NCBI RefSeq assembly: GCF_018294505.1
Contig: NC_057802.1
Coordinates: 313,028,209-313,092,208, forward strand
Length of the DNA: 64,000 bases
Direction of reading: 5' to 3'
Source of the DNA: Triticum aestivum
Lineage: Eukaryota > Streptophyta > Magnoliopsida > Poales > Poaceae
This document shows positions 24,213 through 35,051 of this stretch, piece after piece. The notes beneath the pieces were generated by a model, which had not been told where the DNA came from, searched no databases, and saw only the letters and a program-made list of their open reading frames with translations. The position numbers and the translations under genes were made by a program. Each line of letters starts with the position of its first letter. Position 1 is the first letter of the stretch.

Positions 24213-25458
24213 TAGAGGGAGCTAGGAGACTCCAAACGGAGTGCGGTTTTCGCCCACATGATCGCAATCGAACGACCTAGAGCATGGAAGTGACTTAGAG
24301 GGGTTTGGGCTGTTTAGAGAGGGGGTTTTGCTGGAACACACAAACGGACTTTGCGGTTACCCGGTTAACCGTTGGAGTACCAAACGACCTCCAAATGGAA
24401 CGAAACTTGACCGGTGGTCTACCGGTGGTATACCAAGGCCACTTGACAAGCCTCGTTCCATTCCGAGAACGTTCAACACCCGCTCACGAAAAGAAACAAG
24501 AGGGGTGCACCGGAGAAGGTGGGAGTGCCGGATTGCGAAACGGACAACAGGGAAAATGCTCGGATGCATCAGACGAACACGTATGCAAAATGAGATGCAC
24601 ATGATGACATGAACAAAATGCAAAACGGAAAACAAAACCCGACCACGAAGGGAACATCATAACACATAGCCAAAAATGGCAAGAGTTGGAGTTACAAATA
24701 TGGAAAGTTACATCCGGGGTGTTACATTTGTGTTGGTTTGAATAGATGAATCTGAGATTGTGTGATGCATATCGTATAATCAAACCCGCGGATACTTGTG
24801 GTGACATTGGAGTATCTAGGTGACATTAGGGTTTTGGTTGATGTGTGTCTTAAGGTGTTATTTTCGTACGAACTCTAGGGCTATTTGTGACACTTATAGG
24901 AATAGCCCAATAGATCGATCAGAAAGAATAACTTTGAGGTGGTTTCATACCCTACAATAATCTCTTCGTTTGTTCTTCGCTATTAGTGACTTTGGAGTGA
25001 CTCTTTGTTGCACGTTGAGGGATAGTTATATGATCTAGTTATGTTATCATTGTTGAGAGAACTTGTGCTAGTGAAAGTATAAGCCCTAGGCCTTGTTTCT
25101 AAGCATTGCAATATCGTTTCCGCTCACTTTTACCACTTTCTACCTTGTTGTTTTTATATTTTCAGATTACAAATACCTATATCAAACATCCATATTGCAC
25201 TTGTATCACTATCTATTCGCCGAACTAGTGCACCTATACAATTTACCATTGTATTGGGTGTGTTGGGGACACAAGAGACTCTTTGTTATTTGGTTGCAGG
25301 GTTATTTGAGAGAGACCATCTTCATCCTACGCCTCCCACGGATTGCCTTAGGTCATCCACTTGAGGGAAATTTGCTACTGTCCTACAAATCTCTGCGCTT
25401 GGAGGCCCAACACGAGTCTACAAGAAGAAGCTTGCGTAGTAGACATCAAGATCTTTTC

Positions 25459-25538
25459 TGGCGTCGTTGCCGGGGAGGCTAGGTAAGCGGCACTAACACC
25501 CCGTCAACTAAGCTCTTTTCTGGCGCCGTTGCCGGGGA
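25459..25538 (+). other. Duplicated primer-binding site of C1
   Basis: Two tRNA-Asp-type sites lie 62 bases apart: TGGCGTCGTTGCCGGGGA at 25459-25476 and the perfect TGGCGCCGTTGCCGGGGA at 25521-25538. Each is preceded by a related CTTTTC stretch and followed by GG(C/T)TAG, so it looks like a local tandem duplication. The first copy is next to the LTR. Confidence 0.8.
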
Positions 25539-25633
25539 GGTTAGTGCTTGAAGGTATATCTTTAGATCCTACAATCGAATATTTGAGTTTCTTGTTTTAT
25601 CACTAATTTAGTCTATAAAAGAAAACTAAAAAA

Positions 25634-26523
25634 ATGGAATTGATGTTGCCTCATAGGCTTCATATTTTTAATATCTTTCGTGAAAATAAGGATTGCGATA
25701 ATTGTGCTCAAGTGCTAGAAGAAGAATGCATTAAATTGTTTGGCACTAAATCTTTGAATGATGAGCATGATTGCAATGTTGTTAGTATAAATTCTTTGAA
25801 TACCCATGATGTTAATGATATGCAAAGCCACAAGCTTGGGGATGCTATGTTTGATGAAGATGATATTTTTTGTACCCCAAGTTTTGATGAGAAAATTTAT
25901 TATGATGATAGCATGCCTCCTATTTATGATGATTGCAATATTTATGAAAGTGGATTTGGAGAGGTCATGACTTTATTTAGTGATAAATCCACTATTTCGA
26001 AAGAGGTTCCAATTGATTATGAGAAAAAGTTGATATCTATGATGATTATTGTGATGACATGTATGCTATAAAGAGTAATGATAACCATGAAACTTGACAT
26101 CGTGATTATTGTTTTCAATTGGATTATGCCTCACACGATAGTTATTTGGTTGAGTTTGCTCCCACTACTATGAATGAGAAGAATTTTGCTTATGTGGAGA
26201 GTAATAAAATTTATATGCTTGTGCATCATGAAAAGAATGCTTTATGTGATGGTTATATTGTTGAATTCTTTCATGATGCTACTAAAAATTATTATGAGGG
26301 AGGAACATAGGCTTGTACGTATCTCAATAATATCAAGTGTCCTCTCTTTATGTTGAAAGTCTTGAAGTTATGCTTGTTTTACCTTCCTATGCAAATTGAT
26401 TCTTGTTCCCATAAGATGTTTGCTCACAACATCCCTATGCATAGGAAGTGGGTTAGACTTAAATGTGCTAGTCATATTCTTCATGATGCTCCCATTATGT
26501 TTCAATTCCTATCTTTTGTATGA
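25634..26523 (+). pseudogene. C1 ORF, unknown acidic protein
   Basis: The ATG at 25634 opens a frame to about 26030, where a one-base shift moves it to the next frame, which carries TGA at 26095 and TAG at 26308 and ends at TGA 26521. Together it covers about 296 codons. The N-terminal half is rich in Asp, Tyr and Asn (for example DEDDIFCTPSFDEKIYYDD). The C-terminal half has spaced Cys and His residues (DSCSHKMFAHNIPMHRKWV). No gag, protease or pol motif is seen. The frame being readable on both sides of the shift suggests it was once coding. I do not recognise a function. Confidence 0.6.
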
Positions 26524-28497
26524 GCATCATTGAAATCATCATGCCTAGCTAAAAGGCATTAAAGAAAAGCGCTTGTTGGGAGACAACCCAATACTATTGC
26601 CTACTGTTTTTGCATGTTCACATGATTAAGCTACTGTAGTAATCATTTTTTATAGCTTTAGTTTCAATAAAGTGCCAAGTAAAGCCTTTGGATAGTGTGG
26701 ACGATAGTTGATTCAATTCTGTCCAAAAACAGAAACTTTTGCAGCCCAGTAATAGAATTGTTAAAAGTCACTGGAGCGTCGAAAAATTCTGAAATTTTTA
26801 GAGTATATTGATATACAAATTGCCCAGGTTTTCCTAATTTTTCAGGATTTTTGGAGTTACAGAAGTAAAACTTCAATTCAGATCTTTACACACTGTTCTG
26901 TTTTTGACAGATTCTGTTTTCGATGCATAGTTTGCTTGTTTTCTAGTTTCTATGGCTTATATTGCTTAGTATAAATTGTAGAAATGATGGGGTACAGTAG
27001 GCATCATGTGGGAAAAATTATGAATCTTGTCTTGACAGTACCTAAAGTGAATGATTTGTTTTATTATACTAACGGAGCTCACGAGTTTTCTGTTAAGTTT
27101 TGTGTTGTGAAGTTTACAAGTTTTGGGTAAAGTTTTGATGGACTATGGAATAAGGAGTGGCAAGAGCCCTCTTTCGTCTTCGTTCATCGGTAACTTTACT
27201 TGGGGCTATATTTTTATTCACCACATGATATGAGTTTTGCTTGGAGCGTCATTTTCTTTTATTAGCATTTGCTTGCTATTATTTAGAGTAATGTTTTGCA
27301 TCTTTTAGTTCAATAAAAGGTCAAGTATAGCCTTACCATGCTTATTTTGCAAGTCCATATGTTGCTGTTTTAAAAACAGAAAGTTTGCTGTTATGTTTTG
27401 AATATTTTTGAGTACTAGGAACATGATAAAATCTTGAAATTTTTATACAATTAGTAACAACAAATTTTCTACAGTGTGGTAATTTTTCAGAATTTTTGGA
27501 GTTAGGGAAGTATTAATACAATTGCACTCTTTACAGACTGTCCTGTTTTGACTGATTGCTGTTATGTGTGCATATGTTTGCTTGTTTAATGATTCTATTT
27601 GAGGATAGGAGTCTTAAATATGCAGAGGCATTTAGTATGCAGTGTCAATAATAATTTTAGTGATTTGCTACAGTAGAGAATGATAAGGTTTATGCGTTGA
27701 TTTATACTAACTTATCTCACGAGTTCTTGTTGAGTTTTGTGTGGATGAAGTTTTTAAGATTTAGGGAAACCGCGATATGAAAGGAATTAAGGAGACAAAA
27801 AGCTCAAGCTTGGGGATGCCCAGGGCATCCCTAATTAATATTTCAAGAAGTCTCAATCATATGAGCTTGGGGATGCCCCGGTTGGCATCCCACCGTTGTT
27901 CTTCAACAATGATCGGTCAGTTTTGGTTGAACCTAAGTTTTTGCTTTCACATGATATGTGCTATCCTTGCAATGTCATTTTATTTTTGCTTGCTGTTTGA
28001 ATAAATTACTTAAGATCTGAAATTTTATTTATGAGAAGGACTCTTCACATAGTTACATAATTATTCAACTACTCATTGATCTTCACTTATATCTATTGGA
28101 GTAGTTTGTCATTTGCTCTAGTGCTTCACTTATATCTTTTTAGAGCACGGCGGTACTTTTCTTTTGAAGAAATTATTGAACTCTCATGCTTCATTTATAT
28201 CATTTTGAGAGTCTCTAAACAACGTGGTAATTTGCTTTGGTTATGAATTTAGTCCTAATATGATAGGCATCCAAGAGGGATATAATAAAAACTTTCATAA
28301 TAAGTGAATTGAATACTATGTGAAGTTTGATTCCTTATGATTGTTTTGAGATATGAAGATGGTGATATTAAAGTCATGCTAGTGAGTAGTTGTGAATTTG
28401 AGAAATGCTTGTCATAAAGTTTGTGAGTCCCGTAGCATGCACGTATGGTGAACCGTTATGTAACGAAGTTGGAGCATGAGATGTTTTTTGATTTCTT

Positions 28498-28563
28498 CCT
28501 TATGAGTGGCGGTCGGGGACGAGCGATGGTCTTTTCCTACCAATCTATCCCCCTAGGAGCATG
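28498..28563 (+). other. 66-base noncoding block identical to element E
   Basis: This block, including GGCGGTCGGGGACGAGCGAT and CCCCCTAGGAGCATG, is identical by eye to 50668-50733 in element E, while sequence on either side differs at many positions. No open frame explains the conservation. Confidence 0.8.
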
Positions 28564-28839
28564 TGTGTAGTACTTTGTTTCGATGACTAATAGATTTTTG
28601 CAATAAGTATGTGAGTTCTTTATGAGTAATGTTGAATCCATGGATTATATGCACTCTCACCTTTCCGCCATTGCTAGCCTCTCATGTACCGCGCAACTTT
28701 TGCCGGTACCATAAACCCACCACATATCCTTCCTCAAAACAGCCACCATACCTACCTATTATGGCATTTCCATACCCATTCTGAGATATATTGCCATGCA
28801 ACCTTCCACCGTTCCGTTTATTATGACATACATCATCAT

Positions 28840-29142
28840 ACGGCGGACAGCAAAGACACTAGAAATTTTGCCGTCAGCGGCGGACGGCAAAGGCCTGCCG
28901 TTAGCCACTTAACGGACTGACAGCGCAATTATTGTCGTCCGCTCTCTTTGCCGTCCGCGGCAGACGGCAAAGGGCCTTTGCCGTCAGCCGCCAGGAAGCA
29001 GACGGCAAAGCAGCTGTTTACCGTAGCCTACTTTGCCGGAGCCTTTTGCCGTCCGCGGCTGACGGCAAAGGCCTTTGCCGTCCGCCGTTCGAGCCTTTGC
29101 CGTCCGCCGTGGCAGACGGCAAAATAGCTGTTTCCTGTAGTG
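28840..29142. mobile_element. Small CACTA-like (DTC) non-autonomous element
   Basis: This GC-rich insert is absent from the matching place in element E (near 51070). Its right end reads CCTGTAGTG, the reverse complement of a CACTACAGG CACTA terminus. Its inside is made of many TTTGCCGTC and GACGGCAAA units in both orientations, as in CACTA subterminal repeats. CACTA also occurs at 28857, but 17 bases of the same repeat lie left of it, so the left end is rearranged or truncated. No clear 3-base target duplication was found. Confidence 0.7.
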
Positions 29143-30208
29143 ATTGTCATATTGCTTTGCATGATCATGTAGTTGACATCGTATTTGTGGCAAAGCCCCG
29201 TTCATCATTTTTATACATGTCGCTCTTGATTCATTGCACATCCCGGTACACCGCGGGAAGCATTCACATAGAGTCATATTTTTGTTCTAGTATCGAGTTG
29301 TAAGTAAATAGAAGTGTGATGATTTTCATTATCAGAGCATTGTCCATGTGAGGGAAAAAAGAGAAAGGCCAAAAATAAGAGAAGGCCCAAAAAAGGAGAA
29401 AAGAAAAAAATGAGAGAAAAATGAGAGAAAAATGAGAGAAAAAGAGAGAAGGGGCAATGGTACTATCCTTTTACCACACTTGCGCTTCAAATTAGCACCA
29501 TGATTTTCATGATAGAGAGTCTCCTATGTTGTCACTTTCATATACTAGTGGGAATTTTTCACTATAGAACTTGGCTTGTATATTCCAACGATGGGCTTCC
29601 TCAAAGTGCCCTAGGTCTTCATGAGCAATCAAGTTGGATGCACACCCACTTAGTTTCGTTTTGAGCTTTCATAAACTTATAGCTCTAGTGCATCCGTTGC
29701 ATGGCAATCCCTACTCACTCGCATTGTTATCTATTAATGGGCATCTCCATAGCCCGTTGATACGCCTAGTTGATGTGAGACTATCTCTTTTTTGTCTTGC
29801 ACCTATAGTGCTATGTACATGGCTCACGCTCATGTATTGCGGGAAAGTTGAAAAGGTTTGAGAACATCAAAAGTATGAAATAATTGCTTGGCTTGTCATC
29901 GGGGTTGTGCATGATTTGAATATTTTGTGTGATGAAGATGGAGCATAGCCAGACTATATGATTTTGTCGGGATAAACTTTCTTTGGCCATGTTATTTTGA
30001 GAAGACATAATTGCCTTGTTATTATGCTTGAAGTATTATTGTTTTTATGTCAATATTAAACTTTTGTTTTGAATCTTATGGATCTGAATATTCTTGCCAC
30101 GATAAAGAAAATTACATGGATAAATATGTTAGGTAGCATTCCACATAAAAAAATTGTTTTTATAATTTACCTACTCGAGGACGTGCAGGAATTAAGCTTG
30201 GGGATGCT

Positions 30209-31874
30209 TGATACGTCTCCAACGTATCTATAATTTTTATTGTTCCATGCTATTATATTATCAATCTTAGATGTTTTATATGCATTTATATGCTATTTTA
30301 TATGATTTTTGGGACTAACCTATTAATCTAGAGCCGAGTGCCAGTTTCTGTTTTTTCCTTGTTTTGGGTTTCGCAGAAAAGGAATATCAGACGGAGTCCA
30401 ATTGAGATGAACCTTTCAAGAGATTATTTTTGGACCAAAAGAAGCCCACGGAGTACCGGAGATACACTAGAGGTGTCCCGAGGCCACCACAAGGGTGGGG
30501 CGCCCCCTCCACCCTAGGGCGCGCCCCCAACCTTGTGGCTGACTCGTGGGTCCCCCTGACTTGTTCTCGACGCCAATACCTCTTATATATTCCCAAACTT
30601 CTAGAACAAAACCTAGATCGGGAGTTCTGCCGCCGCAAGCCTCTGTACCCACCAAAAACTAATTGGGGCCCTGTTACGGCACCCTGCCGGAGGGGAAACC
30701 ATCACCGGTGGCCATCTTCATCATCCCGGCGGTCTCCATGACGAGGAGGGAGTAGTTCACCCTCGGGGCTGAGGGTATGTACCCGTAGCTATGTGTTTGA
30801 TCTCTCTCTCTCTCGTGTTCTTGATTTGGCACAATCTTGCTGTACCGCGAGCTTTGCTATTATAGTTGAATCTTATAATGTTTCTCCCCCTCTACCTTCT
30901 TGTAATGGATTGAGTTTTCCCTTTGAAGTTATCTCATCGGATTGAGTCTTTAAGGATTTGAGAACACTTTATGTATGTCTTGCATGTGCTTATCTGTGGT
31001 GACAATGGGATATTCACGTGATCTACTTGATGTATGTTTTGGTGATCAACTTGTGGGTTATGTGACCTTGTGAACTTATGCATAGGGGTTGGCACACGTT
31101 TCCGTCTTGACTCCCCGGTAGAAACTTTGGGGCACTCTTTGAAGTTCTTTGTGTTGGTTTGAATAGATGAACCTGAGATTGTGTGATGCATATTGTATAA
31201 TCAAACCCGCGGATACTTGTGGTGACATTGGAGTATCTAGGTGACATTAGGGTTTTGGTTGATGTGTGTCTTAATGTGTTATTTTAGTACGAACTCTAGG
31301 GTTGTTTGTGACACTTATAGGAATAGCCCAATAGATCGATCAGAAAGAATAACTTTGAGGTGGTTTCGTACCCTACAATAATCTCTTCGTTTGTTCTCCG
31401 CTATTAGTGACTTTGGAGTGACTCTTTGTTGCATGTTGAGGGATTGTTATATGATCTAATTATGTTATCATTGTTGAGAGAACTTGCACTAGTGAAAGTA
31501 TGAGCCCTAGGCCTTGTTTCTAAGCATTGCAATACCGTTTCCACTCACTTTTACCACATGCTACCTTGTTGTTTTTATGTTTTCAGATTACAAATACCTA
31601 CATCTACTATCCATATTGCACTTGTATCACTATCTCTTTGCCGAACTAGTGCACCTATACAATTTACCATTGTATTGGGTGTGTTGGGGACACAAGAGAC
31701 TCTTTGTTATTTGGTTGCAGGGTTGTTTGAGAGAGACCATCTTCATCCTACGCCTCCCACAGATTGATAAACCTTAGGTCATCCACTTGAGGGAAATTTG
31801 CTACTGTCCTACAAAACTCTGTGATCGGAGGCCCAACACGAGTCTACAAGAAGAAGGTTGCATAGTAGACATCA
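30209..31874 (+). repeat. 3' LTR of C1
   Basis: 1666 bases, preceded by polypurine ATTAAGCTTGGGGATGCT and ending AGACATCA. TATA motif TATATAT at about 30594-30600. A CT microsatellite of 14 bases is at 30801-30814. It is uninterrupted and serves as the reference for mapping the LARD insertion in the 5' LTR. Confidence 0.9.
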
Positions 31875-32083
31875 CTTGCTACTAAATATTTTGCTGCAGA
31901 TATTAAGTCTTTCAGGTGTGGTTGAATTGACAACTCAGCTGCTAATACTCGAGAATATTCTTTGGCTCCCCTTGTGTTGAATCAATAAATTTGGGTTGAA
32001 TACTCTACCCTCGAAAACTGTTGCGATCCCCTATACTTGGGTTATCAAGTTGCTGTCAATCTTGTGAAATTTTGTTCGCAAAT

Positions 32084-33072
32084 ATGAGGAATCTCTTTGG
32101 AAGGAGTTCTTCGAGGCGGAGGTCCTCGGAGGCATCTTCTAGTAGCAGCTCAGTTCACGGGATGCCGCCACCAAATCATGTTTATGGCCATGCGACGATT
32201 TTCATGATGATGGTCGGTATTAAAGAAGAATTTGATCAATATATCCACAACGTCGTGCTTGGTCCACACATTGAAGATAAGTGCAACCAACATCCCAGTC
32301 TCACGGAATCATTTACCAAAGAATTTAAATTTCATCCTCGTGAGTCTAGAGTGTCGTTTAAACTGTATGACCATCCATTTACTTTACCTCTAGAGACATT
32401 TTCTAATTACTGCAAAATCCCATTTTGGGGTTCGCTGGATGAACCACCAAGATCTGAGTATGAGATATTCTTGACTAGCCTTTGCTATGGTGAGACTAGA
32501 GGAGTGACGCAAGGTATAATAAAGAGCATTCATTTCCCTTTGATTCAATACTTTGCACTATTTAATGGAAAATGCATCATAGGCAAACAAGGCGGTATTA
32601 CACTTGTGCTCCTGACTTGAGCCTCATACGCACCGCTCTCACCGGTGTCAAATGTTATAACCTTGGAGCGATTGTTGCACGTAGATTGCAGCACAACGCC
32701 GGTAGTGGATATTTTTATGGTGGGATTTATGCCTCACATTTAGCAAGGGAGCTGGGTGTATTACCTTGGCCCTACCACCATATCCTGCCCACGCAGTACT
32801 TAGACTTTGACGTCATGACGCGCCATAAGTTCCATAGTGGTGAAACCCATAATTATACATATAACCTGTTGTTTAATAAAAAGTTTGTTGTGGACACCTT
32901 TTTGCCTACGCCTGCTCTGTTTGATTTTTACAGCAAGGGAAGGTATTATGTTCTTTTGAGCGAGGCCCGCACACACAACGTAGAGGTTGTGGCTGCTCGA
33001 CAGGCTGAGGAGGCTGCACCAAGAGCCTCCGTGAACTATCACTCCGATTATTATGCATGCTACAGACAGTGA
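32084..33072 (+). pseudogene. Element A ORF2, unknown function, one frameshift
   Basis: The ATG at 32084 opens about 180 codons, then near 32600 a one-base shift moves to the frame that ends at 33072, giving about 330 residues in total. The start is serine/arginine-rich (RSSSRRRSSEASSSSSS), then a region alignable by eye to element B ORF2: DKC, FKFHPRESR, FGCxI-like segments, APDLS, GGIYASHLAREL and LPTQYLDFD. Conservation of the same blocks in two independently decayed copies indicates the protein was under selection. Not recognised as RT, integrase or a membrane protein. The motif AAGCTTGGGGGAGT follows at 33099-33112. Confidence 0.72.
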
Positions 33073-35051
33073 TTACCAAGCTAGGCCAAAAGCCTAAGCT
33101 TGGGGGAGTACGTACTTTTTCATTGCATTATCCATGCTAGATTTTTTTTCTCGCTTTCTTCTTACGTGTTTGAAAAACTTTGAGAAAATCCAAAAAAATG
33201 TTGTTACTTTTTTCGGTTTTTCTTTCTAGTGTAGTTAGTTGTAGTATCTAAAAGAAAATCCAGAAAGATTTCCTTGTTCTTCTTTTGCTTGTTGGGAGAT
33301 TTCCTGTGTAAATAGTTTTTCTCGTTTTTGTTTTTCCTTCTTTAATTTGCTTCCTTACAGAAAAACCAAAAACTCCAAAAATATTTCAGTGTGTTTCTCT
33401 GGAATTCTTTTCTTTTTATTGAGTCATACCAAGGAGAAGACCACGATGAAAATGTTGAGTGGCTCTCATTTGCATTATTATTGATCTAACGAAGAGCCCA
33501 TATTACCTGGTTTTCTCCTTTTGAATGAAATTGTTTGCAGATTCCAGCTTAGTCCCTGACACTCTTGCACTATTATTATTTTCATATCATTCGATCGTGC
33601 AAGTGAAAGGCAATAATGATGGTATCCATGATTCAGCCTATTATGATCAAACAAGTTTGCAATGACAATTAGAGATTATAGTTTCTCATGCCATGCTTAA
33701 GTAGCTAGGAGTAGATAATGATTTATCTTGGATGTCAACATGCATTAAAATGATTGTGATGTGGTATGATGATATGGTATCCTCTTTTGAATGTTCAAGT
33801 GGCTTGACTTAGCACATGTTCATGCATATAGTCGAATCAAAACCAACATAGCCTCTATGATATTTATGTTCATGGTGTTCATATCCTACTCATGCTAGTA
33901 TCCAATGTTACTTATGCATAATGCATGTTCATGACCGTTTTTGCTCTCTAGATGGCCGCTTCTCAACCTATTTGCTAGCCTTCACCTGTACTAAGCGGGA
34001 ATACTGCTTGTGCATCAAAATCCTAAAACCCAAGTTATTCCAGATGAGTCCACCATATATCTACCTATATGCAGTATTACCCTGTCGTTCCAAATAAATT
34101 TGCATGTGCCACCTCTATAAACTTCAAATAAACATCCGTTTTTGTGTGCCTGGAATGTTCATAGTGCGACAGGAGTTAGTAAGTATCTTCCATGCTAAGC
34201 GGGTTATTCTCATGATGAGTGTTTATTCACTCGTCCTTGCGCGTGAGGGGCGGTAATAGGGATTCCCAGTCCCGAATTCAAAATTGCAAACAATTAAACA
34301 AAACTCCCTCAGGATTGTTGTTGGTATGGACGGTACCCATGGATTCGGCTAGTCGTGGAGTGTATTTGTTAGTGGAGGGGGAGTAAACCTTTACTTTTAT
34401 CGCTTGGGAACCGCCACTAATGTGTTTAGCATGGAAGATACCGATAACTAATGGTCGCGAAGTAAACAGGAAGGGTGCATTTCTCAAAATTTCATTTATC
34501 TCTGTTTAAAAAAAATTGAGCTTTGGCACCGGTGCAAATCACTGCTTCCATCTGCGAAGGGACTATCTATTTACTTTTATGTTGAGTCATCACCTTCTCA
34601 AATAGGCGCCACATCTGAGAGCACTATTGTCATCCTCATGCATGGTGTATAGCTAATGTTGGGTGCACCTTGAGTGGATCTTTTCTACCATGAATTACAA
34701 TGTTTAGTCGCTGCTTGAACTTTGGAGGTGCTCTGCATTTATGTTTTGCGGTCTCAGAAAGGGCTAGGGAGATACCACTATTGTCATACTACATCATGGT
34801 TGTTTTGACAAAGTGTTGTCATTTGAGATATCTTACTATTGCTCGCTAGTTGATTACGCCATTGATATAAGTTAATATAATTTTTAGGAGTTATTGTTGA
34901 CATGGTTAGTCATGACCTTTGATGAAAACCTGGGTCCTACTTAAGCTTATTTATGTAAACAAGAGCAAAAGAGTTCATAACAGTTTTTCTTTTTCACTTT
35001 CAGTTTATCAACTCAATTGCTTGAGGAGCAAAGGTTTAAGCTTGGGGGAGT
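33073..35051 (+). other. Element A 3' noncoding region with two polypurine motifs
   Basis: About 2 kb, no gene. It starts with the PPT-like AAGCTTGGGGGAGT at 33099-33112 and ends with the true polypurine tract (AAGCTTGGGGGAGT ending at 35051). GCTTGTTGGGAG is at 33287-33298 and GTACTAAGCGGGAATACTGC near 33990, both shared with element B. Confidence 0.75.

Larger units (their letters stand above)
20268..24726 (-). mobile_element. LARD-like solo LTR (Sukkula-like size), contains N gap
   Basis: A 4459-base insert (including 359 N) begins TGTAACGCCC and ends GGGGTGTTACA on the plus strand, with a perfect TTTGT duplication (20263-20267 and 24727-24731). TG...CA ends plus a 5-base duplication indicate an LTR-type integration. 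No long direct repeats, PBS or pol are visible, so I read it as a solo LTR. LARD elements of barley are known for LTRs near 4.5 kb, which fits. Orientation is set by the TATA box on the minus strand and is less certain. The part near 23500-24180 is GC-rich. No credible protein is encoded. Confidence 0.7.
19317..25448 (+). repeat. 5' LTR of C1, interrupted by a LARD-like LTR
   Basis: LTR sequence occupies 19317-20267 and 24732-25448. Compared with the 3' LTR it is continuous except for the insert and its TTTGT duplication. At the TATA position the 3' LTR reads TTATATAT (30594-30600 region) while this copy reads TTATACAT near 19695, so the 5' promoter may be weakened. Confidence 0.88.
26524..30208 (+). 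other. C1 3' noncoding region and polypurine tract
   Basis: AT-rich, without a gene. Just after the ORF is a small hairpin (ATGCCT, AGGCAT) followed by GCTTGTTGGGAG at 26571-26582. Two AAGCTTGGGGATGCC-like motifs lie near 27807 and 27867 (the latter GAGCTTGGGGATGCC), each followed by an inverted repeat (GGGATGCC...GGCATCCC), and the true polypurine tract is at 30191-30208. A purine-only stretch of AGAGAAAAATG-like units is at about 29346-29455. The layout matches element E 49286-52158. Confidence 0.75.
19317..31874 (+). mobile_element. Element C1, non-autonomous Athila-related LTR element
   Basis: LTRs of 1668 bases net (19317-25448, interrupted) and 1666 bases (30209-31874) begin TGATACGTCTCCAACG and end GTAGACATCA. 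The interior of 4760 bases has two primer-binding sites, one broken ORF of unknown function, and 3.7 kb of noncoding DNA ending in polypurine ATTAAGCTTGGGGATGCT. No gag, protease, RT or integrase was found. Its 3' noncoding half is closely related to that of element E, so it is probably a deletion or replacement derivative of that group. Confidence 0.87.
6398..32047 (+). mobile_element. Element B, Sabrina-like non-autonomous gypsy LTR retrotransposon
   Basis: A second member of A's family, inserted into A. LTRs are 1386 bases (6398-7783) and about 1385 bases net (18101-19316 plus 31875-32047, split by C1). The order is PBS, gag-protease, LTR-like leader, ORF2, noncoding 3' region, polypurine tract, LTR, with no RT or integrase, as in A. 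Flanking bases CGTTG and AGTTG are its target duplication with one mutation. Three later insertions lie inside it: a copia solo LTR, a C-type solo LTR and element C1. Confidence 0.85.
18101..32047 (+). repeat. 3' LTR of element B, split by C1
   Basis: The first part is 18101-19316 and the last part 31875-32047. Joined length is within a few bases of the 5' LTR. The break falls in a CTTTG site; CTTTG precedes C1 and CTTG follows it, a target duplication with one base lost. Confidence 0.88.

Noticed and set aside
23451..24225. Long open frames of about 200-240 codons across the GC-rich LARD region
   Set aside because: More than half of each frame is N. GC-rich sequence lacks stop codons by chance, and the flanks are LTR sequence.
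20268..24726. Interpretation as a DNA transposon because of the TGTAAC/GTTACA inverted ends
   Set aside because: The short inverted ends, TG-CA termini and exact 5-base duplication fit LTR integration better, and no transposase or long terminal inverted repeat is visible.
28932..29303. 123-codon frame in the CACTA-like insert
   Set aside because: It is translation of the TTTGCCGTC repeat units and runs out of the insert into C1 noncoding DNA.
32084..33072. ORF2 as a retroviral-type envelope gene
   Set aside because: No signal peptide, hydrophobic membrane segment or cleavage site is visible in either copy; envelope-like genes of plant gypsy elements normally show at least a membrane segment.
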